The translations under genes were made by a program, and so were the position numbers. Positions 59,149 through 64,000 of a DNA stretch of 64,000 nt are shown here, piece by piece. This stretch comes from Carex sylvatica (Eukaryota > Streptophyta > Magnoliopsida > Poales > Cyperaceae): assembly GCA_964058845.1 (NCBI GenBank), contig CAXKVR010000158.1:1-64000 (forward strand), read 5' to 3'. The notes under the pieces were generated by a model that was given only the letters and a program-made list of their open reading frames with translations, ran no database searches and was not told the origin of the DNA. How positions within the stretch are numbered: the first letter of the stretch is position 1; each line of letters begins with the position of its first letter.

Positions 59149-60747
59149 ATGGGCCAGGCCGTTTCAGCTCCCATAACCCGGTTTCCCTCCTTCTCGAACC
59201 GCCGGCCAAACTCCAAACCTCTCCTCGCCTCACCAAACTTTGCCTTGCCTTTACCCTCACCGCCGGGGCAGTCACCATCACCTTCCGTTGACTACACCTC
59301 CGAGCTCCCAGACGAGGTTCTGTGCGTTGTATTCCACCTTCTCCCTTCCGGTGACCGCAAGCGCTGCTCGCTGGTTTGCCGCCGTTGGCTCTTTCTAGAA
59401 GGTCAGAGCCGCCAGAGACTTGCTCTTAACGCGCAATACTCCTTGTCAGATTCAATCCCTTGTCTCTTCAATCGCTTCTCTTCAGTCTCTAAATTAGCTC
59501 TCAAGTGTGACCGTAGGTCTGATAGCATAGGAGATGAGGCGATTGCCTTGATTGCGGGGCGCTGCCCAGGTCTGACCCGGTTGAAAATACGTGCGTGTCG
59601 TGCTGTTACTGATGTGGGTATGGAGGCGCTAGCGGATTCGTGCCCGAACCTGTGCAAACTCTCTGTTGGATCCTGTTCCTTTGGTTCAAAGGGAATCGAG
59701 GCGGTGCTCCGAGCCTGCATGAATCTTGAGGAGTTATCTATCAAGCGGCTGAAGGGCTTGTCAGACTCCAATGCATCTCCTCCTATCTCAGCTGAGCTGG
59801 TGGCAAAGTCCTTGCGTGCAATTTGTCTTAAAGAGTTGCATAATGGTCAGTGTTTTTCAACTATTATATCAAATTCCCCTAATTTGAAGGTTTTAAAGCT
59901 GTTCCGGTGCTCTGGTGACTGGGACCCGCTTCTTGAGGATATATCCGTTAAGGTTCCAGGTATAACTGAGATCCATTTAGAAAAGCTCCAGGTCAGTGAC
60001 ACAGGTCTAATGGCTCTGGCTGCATCCCCCAATTTGGAGGTGCTTCACCTGGTCAAAACCCCAGGATGCACTGATACTGGAATAAGCGCACTAGCTGAGA
60101 AATGTAATTTGTTAAGGAAAATACACATAGATGGTTGGAAAACGAACCGAATTGGTGATCAGGGTTTGATCACAATCGCCAAAAGGTGCCCCAAATTGCA
60201 AGAATTGGTGTTGATTGGGGTCAACCCAACTGCTCGCAGTCTTGAATTGGTCGCCACCAATTGTGCTAATCTGGAGAGACTTGCACTGTGCGGCAGCGAG
60301 ACTTTTGGGGATGCCGAGATATCTTGCATAGCTGCAAAATGTCTGGCCTTAAAGAAGTTATGTATCAAGGGATGTCCCATTTCGGACCTCGGCATGGAGG
60401 CACTTGCTGAGGGATGCCCTAGATTAGTCAAAGTCAAGGTTAAGAAATGCCGTGGCGTGACGGCTGAGTTTGCTGAGTGGTTGAGAATGAGCAGAGGCTC
60501 GCTTGCTGTGAATTTTGATGTGTCTGTTCCGACAGATGGAGCCGCAGATGTCAGTGAGATGGTGGAGATTGTGGGAAGTGATGGGGATATGGATGATCAC
60601 TCTGTCATTGGGGAGCAACTGGGAATGTCTAATGGTAATACTCTCAATGGCGGGACCCGCCCGTCAGCCTGGAAGGTTCGGGTGAGTTTTTTTGCTGGCA
60701 GGAATTTCTTTGCTTCAGCTATTAGGAGACTGCATGGATCACAATAA
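59149..60747 (+). CDS. SKIP2: F-box/LRR protein of the SKIP2/VFB family, intronless
   Basis: A single 1599 bp open frame encodes 532 residues, close to Arabidopsis SKIP2 (about 527), and family members are also intronless. The F-box is at about residues 50-93 (ELPDEVLCVVFHLLPSGDRK, then CSLVCRRWLFLEGQSRQRL). About a dozen cysteine-containing leucine-rich repeats follow to about residue 445 (for example CPGLTRLKIRACRAVTDVGM and CPNLCKLSVGSCSF). The C-terminal tail is acidic and ends SAWKVRVSFFAGRNFFASAI. By family knowledge the F-box binds an ASK/SKP1 subunit, making this a substrate receptor of an SCF ubiquitin ligase; VFB genes affect lateral root formation and auxin-responsive expression. 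The LRRs presumably bind the target, which is unknown. The N-terminus MGQAVS fits an N-myristoylation signal (Gly2, Ser6). Smaller frames on the - strand inside it are shadows. No break seen. Confidence 0.95.
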   Translation: MGQAVSAPITRFPSFSNRRPNSKPLLASPNFALPLPSPPGQSPSPSVDYTSELPDEVLCVVFHLLPSGDRKRCSLVCRRWLFLEGQSRQRLALNAQYSLSDSIPCLFNRFSSVSKLALKCDRRSDSIGDEAIALIAGRCPGLTRLKIRACRAVTDVGMEALADSCPNLCKLSVGSCSFGSKGIEAVLRACMNLEELSIKRLKGLSDSNASPPISAELVAKSLRAICLKELHNGQCFSTIISNSPNLKVLKLFRCSGDWDPLLEDISVKVPGITEIHLEKLQVSDTGLMALAASPNLEVLHLVKTPGCTDTGISALAEKCNLLRKIHIDGWKTNRIGDQGLITIAKRCPKLQELVLIGVNPTARSLELVATNCANLERLALCGSETFGDAEISCIAAKCLALKKLCIKGCPISDLGMEALAEGCPRLVKVKVKKCRGVTAEFAEWLRMSRGSLAVNFDVSVPTDGAADVSEMVEIVGSDGDMDDHSVIGEQLGMSNGNTLNGGTRPSAWKVRVSFFAGRNFFASAIRRLHGSQ

Positions 60748-61087
60748 ACAGCGCAAGCCACACCCAATTACTTGGTTCGAATGTTTTTTTTTTGGCATTG
60801 TAGTTGTCATGCTAGGGCTACTGTCTGAATGTTGATAAAGTAGCTGCCTAAAATTTAATCTGTTTATTAGTTTTGTTAGACATTTTTTATGATATTGATA
60901 AGATCATAATGGTCTATTTCAAAGAAGAACCATTATTTGAGAACTAAGTTCCCACACTTTAGTAGTATAATTTTGCATATTGATGTTTTGTTGATGTGCC
61001 TCGTGTCTTTCATAAGGCTCTTAAAAATGGTGGAAAAATGATGTTTGGATAGATGTGCCTCGTGTCTTTCGTGCCATAGTCGTTGGT
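60748..61087 (+). other. F-box gene 3' UTR and spacer with a short direct repeat
   Basis: No canonical AATAAA follows closely. GATGTGCCTCGTGTCTTTC occurs twice, at 60993-61011 and 61052-61070. Confidence 0.55.
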
Positions 61088-61096
61088 ATCGTTTTA

Positions 61097-61261
61097 GGAA
61101 GCAAATCTGCTGCAATTTCAATTTCAACTCTTCATTTATTAGATTGTACAAGTCTTTAAAAAAAAAAAGAGTTTTTGTACATGAATTTCAAAATATATAA
61201 ACAGTTGAGATTGAAATTGCAGGGACCTACGATCCTACCGGATCGCAGCAGATTTATTTCC
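61097..61261. mobile_element. Mutator-like MITE with perfect 9 bp duplication, copy 2 of the GGAAATAAATCTGCTGC family
   Basis: 165 bp flanked by ATCGTTTTA at 61088-61096 and 61262-61270. Ends GGAAGCAAATCTGCTGCAAT and, reverse-complemented, GGAAATAAATCTGCTGCGAT. The arms also share CAATTTCAATYTCAAC. Same terminal family as 7239-7438. Confidence 0.85.
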
Positions 61262-61270
61262 ATCGTTTTA

Positions 61271-62058
61271 AAATTTATAATAGGCTTTTAATGTTACTGC
61301 AGGAGATCTGAAATCCGGCAGTGCGCATTTATAAAACCAAGTCTGGAATTCAAAACACCATCCTGTTCGATTTTTCAAAGTTAGCTAGTCTAAATTTGCA
61401 GCTATCAATTCTTAAGTTGACTGTATGCTGTCCCCAATTTTTTTCTGGAAAATTCTGCTGGGATTTGAATGTGTTCAGAGGTAACCTAGTGTTGTTAAAT
61501 TGCAAAGATATAAGATGGTTGGCCATAATAATTCTCTGACTTGTCAATACACTATTGACATGGAAATGCATTTTTCAAAATCCAAACCTTAAAAGAAGAA
61601 ATTATAAAAAGATAGATAATTTCTTTATTTGTACTGAAGGTTAGTATTAAACATAGAAAACAGAAATTTAGAAAATTACGGAAATAAATGTGCAACCTTG
61701 GTGAGCTGTTTAACTTTCCCGAGATTTTTTCTAAAATTTTTGTTTGCAAGTGCTTATTGGAAAATTCTTAGTCAATCATGTGAGGTGTTCTGATTGGTGC
61801 ATGAGAAGTGGCACATTTGGTGGAACTCCGGTCCTAGAAATTCAATTCTATATACCACCCTGTGGATCCTGGCACCCGTTATAAAAGACAAAGTCGTCGG
61901 ATTTGAAGGGTTTTCAATACTTCAATGTAGTTCACAATCTTTGACTTGGAAACTGAGAATAGTAACTTCATGGCCCCTTTTGGTTCAGGGTTTACTTGAA
62001 CGCATCCAAGTCGTTACAACGATTAATCTACTGTACAGAGTTGTCGTCGTCGGATGTC
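61271..62058. other. Intergenic DNA
   Basis: Overlapping open frames (61321-61571, 61794-62129) have no recognisable domain. No repeat pair seen. Confidence 0.45.
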
Positions 62059-62064
62059 ATCCAA

Positions 62065-62661
62065 GCTATGTTGCATGGATATGGTACGAGTATCGTATCG
62101 GATATGACACAAGTACAGCGATACGATAATTTTCAAAATTAAGGATACGATACGTCTATTATATTATATTATTAGTTTAATAATTTTTTTATTATATAAA
62201 TTAAATATCAAAGTTCTGGATAAACTTTAACTAAAAAAGGCTACTAGAATATATCATGAAATGTGAAGTAGTGCAGTGGTTAAGTTCTTTGGCACTTTCA
62301 GCCGAAACTCGAGTTTGACTCCTCCTTCGAACAATGAAAAAAATATTTTGGTGCGGTTCACAGCATGAAGGGTGCACGGGGAGCAGCAACTAGCGGGCGG
62401 TCCACTGCAGGCGCGGTGCACAGGGGCAGCGATGGACCATGCGACGAATTGTGCGATATTTATGGCGTATCCAGACGCGTCAGAGCAGTGTCCAGGCCGT
62501 ATCCAGACGAGTCAGAGCGTGTCAGAGATTGTATCGAAGGACTAACGCTACGTAAGACGACGCACCAGCTGGCGTGTCTGATACGTATCGTAGCCGTGTC
62601 GGTGTCAGATAAGTGTCAAACACGAGTATGATATATTTCTAGGAGTATCAGGTAACATAGC
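62065..62661. mobile_element. Non-autonomous DNA transposon with GCTATGTT ends
   Basis: Ends GCTATGTTGCATGGATATGG and, reverse-complemented, GCTATGTTACCTGATACTCC. The flanking word CATCCAA is present on both sides (62058-62064 and from 62661, overlapping the last base). CGTATCG/ATACGAT words are frequent near both ends. It contains a SINE-like segment (62262-62340) and GC-rich DNA at 62360-62600. The open frame 62365-62631 has no domain. Confidence 0.6.
62262..62340 (+). mobile_element. tRNA-derived SINE-like segment
   Basis: GTAGTGCAGTGGTTAAG (box A-like), then, about 30 bp on, CGAGTTTGACTCC (box B-like), followed by an A-rich run. Cannot fold as a complete tRNA. Confidence 0.5.
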
Positions 62662-62667
62662 ATCCAA

Positions 62668-63189
62668 ATAATTAAAGTTGGATGGTTTCACTTTCATCTT
62701 TATTTTAAAAAAAAAAATAACAGTTCAAATTACATATGTTGAGTTTAGAGGTAAAATTAAACAAAACAAGAAATAATAATAATAAAACATTCGGTTGGTC
62801 CCAGTACCAACATGCATGCTTGAGAGAAGAACAAAAGGATAAATGCTATGAAGGGTAGTTTCATAACTTGTGTATTTATTATGCCATACTTTGAATGTAG
62901 TGTAGGTTATTCCAATCTAAGAGGAAATATTAAAGACGAAAAAATATTGAGAGGTAAATATTATTTTTAATGATTGAATGGGTAAACATTCAAGTTGAGA
63001 AATTTTGATGAGCTATGTATCCAAAATTTTCCAAACCGAAGTAGCCATTTTTTTTCATGAAATAATGTACGATATGAATATATCACGACGTAATTTCCTT
63101 TCGCGCACGATAAATCTCGAACAATTAGAATTTTGTATTTTCAATCTTTTAGCAAGGGCCATTAGTCTACTTCTATTACCTTAAGGCAT
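62668..63189. other. Intergenic DNA
   Basis: AT-rich; nothing recognised. Confidence 0.45.
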
Positions 63190-63197
63190 ATCTTAGT

Positions 63198-63493
63198 TAG
63201 AGGTGCAAACAGATTGGATATTATCTGTCTATATTTGAAAATTAAATACAAATATCTGATATTTAAATATTTGTGTGGATACGAACATGGCTTTGAATTT
63301 TATTTATTCGGATACAAATATTTGATATCTAAATATCCGTGTGGATATGGATATAGTTTTGAATTTTAATTATCCGTGTCCGAATAGTAGATATATACCA
63401 TATAGTTTGATATATATTATGAAAAATTTGTGTATATATCTACAAATATCCGATGTATATCTGTTTAATATCCAATTCGTATCTGCACCCCTA
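63198..63493. mobile_element. hAT-like MITE, 296 bp
   Basis: Ends TAGAGGTGCAAACAGATTGG and, reverse-complemented, TAGGGGTGCAGATACGAATTGG. The 8 bp flanks ATCTTAGT and CTCTCAGT match at 6 of 8. The interior repeats ATATCCGTGTGGATA-type words. Confidence 0.65.
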
Positions 63494-64000
63494 CTCTCAG
63501 TTCTCATCTTTGTCCTTTAATTTGTAGTTCAACCTCCTCATTTATAATTTGTAATTCAAAATTTATTTGGTTCTTCTTTCCCTCTTTTAGTTTGTTATTT
63601 TGCCGTTTTCCTTCTTCCTCTTTCTTCTACCTCTATACAGTTATGCTCCTATTACAAATTTTAACCGGTCCATCTTATTTTTTTTTCTCCTTCATTGACC
63701 TGCTTTATCCCTTTCCAATAGTTGTTCAAGGTAAAAAAAAAAAAAATAATAAAATAAACACAGATAAAAAGTTGGCACAACAGAAGCGGACCATTTCAAC
63801 TGTTGTCAGTTTATCCAATGAAGCACACAGGGATGATTCATAAACGAATAACTTTCAACGGCTAGAGTTCATAAGAACACCACTTGGAGTAAATTCATAT
63901 GATTAAAAATGTGAATCTATGTTCAGAAACAAATTAAAACAAAAGCACTAGGGAAACAAGTCCGTTCAATCTAAAATTTGTTACATAATTCCGTAGAAGA
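63494..64000. other. Window end, no gene recognised
   Basis: Pyrimidine-rich to about 63720, then A-rich. The open frame 63592-63843 is low-complexity without a domain. Confidence 0.45.

Noticed and set aside
59403..59771. 122-codon open frame on the - strand inside the F-box gene
   Set aside because: Shadow of the LRR-coding strand, no domain.
62365..62631. 88-codon open frame in a GC-rich segment
   Set aside because: Lies wholly inside a non-autonomous transposon and has no domain.

Overview
The window is nuclear DNA of a flowering plant. It has three plant genes with GT-AG introns or plant-type architecture, separated by very AT-rich intergenic DNA full of short DNA transposons. A non-grass monocot is my best guess: the kinesin carries a NEDYLCAKL stretch that I associate with monocot KIN4A proteins. 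This is weak evidence and I do not name a species.

Layout. Positions 211-952 hold the last two exons of a cytoplasmic poly(A)-binding protein gene on the + strand, whose 5' part lies outside the window. About 34 kb without a supportable gene follow (953-35049). Next is a complete 24-exon KIN4A (FRA1/BC12-type) kinesin at 35050-43398, reconstructed as 1040 residues. After a second transposon-rich stretch (43399-59148) comes an intronless F-box/LRR gene of the SKIP2/VFB family at 59149-60747 (532 residues). The last 3.2 kb are again repeats. The three genes act in separate processes (mRNA translation and stability, microtubule-based cell-wall transport, SCF ubiquitin ligase) and nothing suggests they work together.

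Intergenic DNA. The main content is non-autonomous DNA transposons whose ends I could often fix by target-site duplications (TSDs). Mutator-like elements with 9-10 bp TSDs lie at 8504-8967, 16143-16362, 28323-29532, 33151-33556, 50598-50922, 51186-51717, 52254-52535, 52951-53160, 56831-57189 and 61097-61261. Many are fold-back elements in which most of the element is a hairpin. hAT-type elements with 8 bp TSDs lie at 13108-13641, 16856-20301, 18301-19317 (nested in the previous one), 28343-29142 (nested in a fold-back) and 49717-50563. Tourist-like MITEs with 3 bp TSDs lie at 3711-4017, 20346-20495 and 23943-24250. There are also two related palindromes of about 1-1.2 kb (near 22515-23705 and 45140-46140), a decayed Ty1/copia fragment on the - strand (54440-55900), tRNA-derived SINE-like pieces, a possible Helitron 3' end near 32964, a fresh 194 bp tandem duplication, and an almost pure A/T minisatellite inside a larger element (57410-58480).

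No rRNA gene, intact tRNA gene, CRISPR array or bacterial-type operon was seen. The most unusual signal is the set of fold-back elements that share an internal module but carry different outer ends, together with the two long palindromes. Both are plausible sources of small RNAs, but that is inference only.
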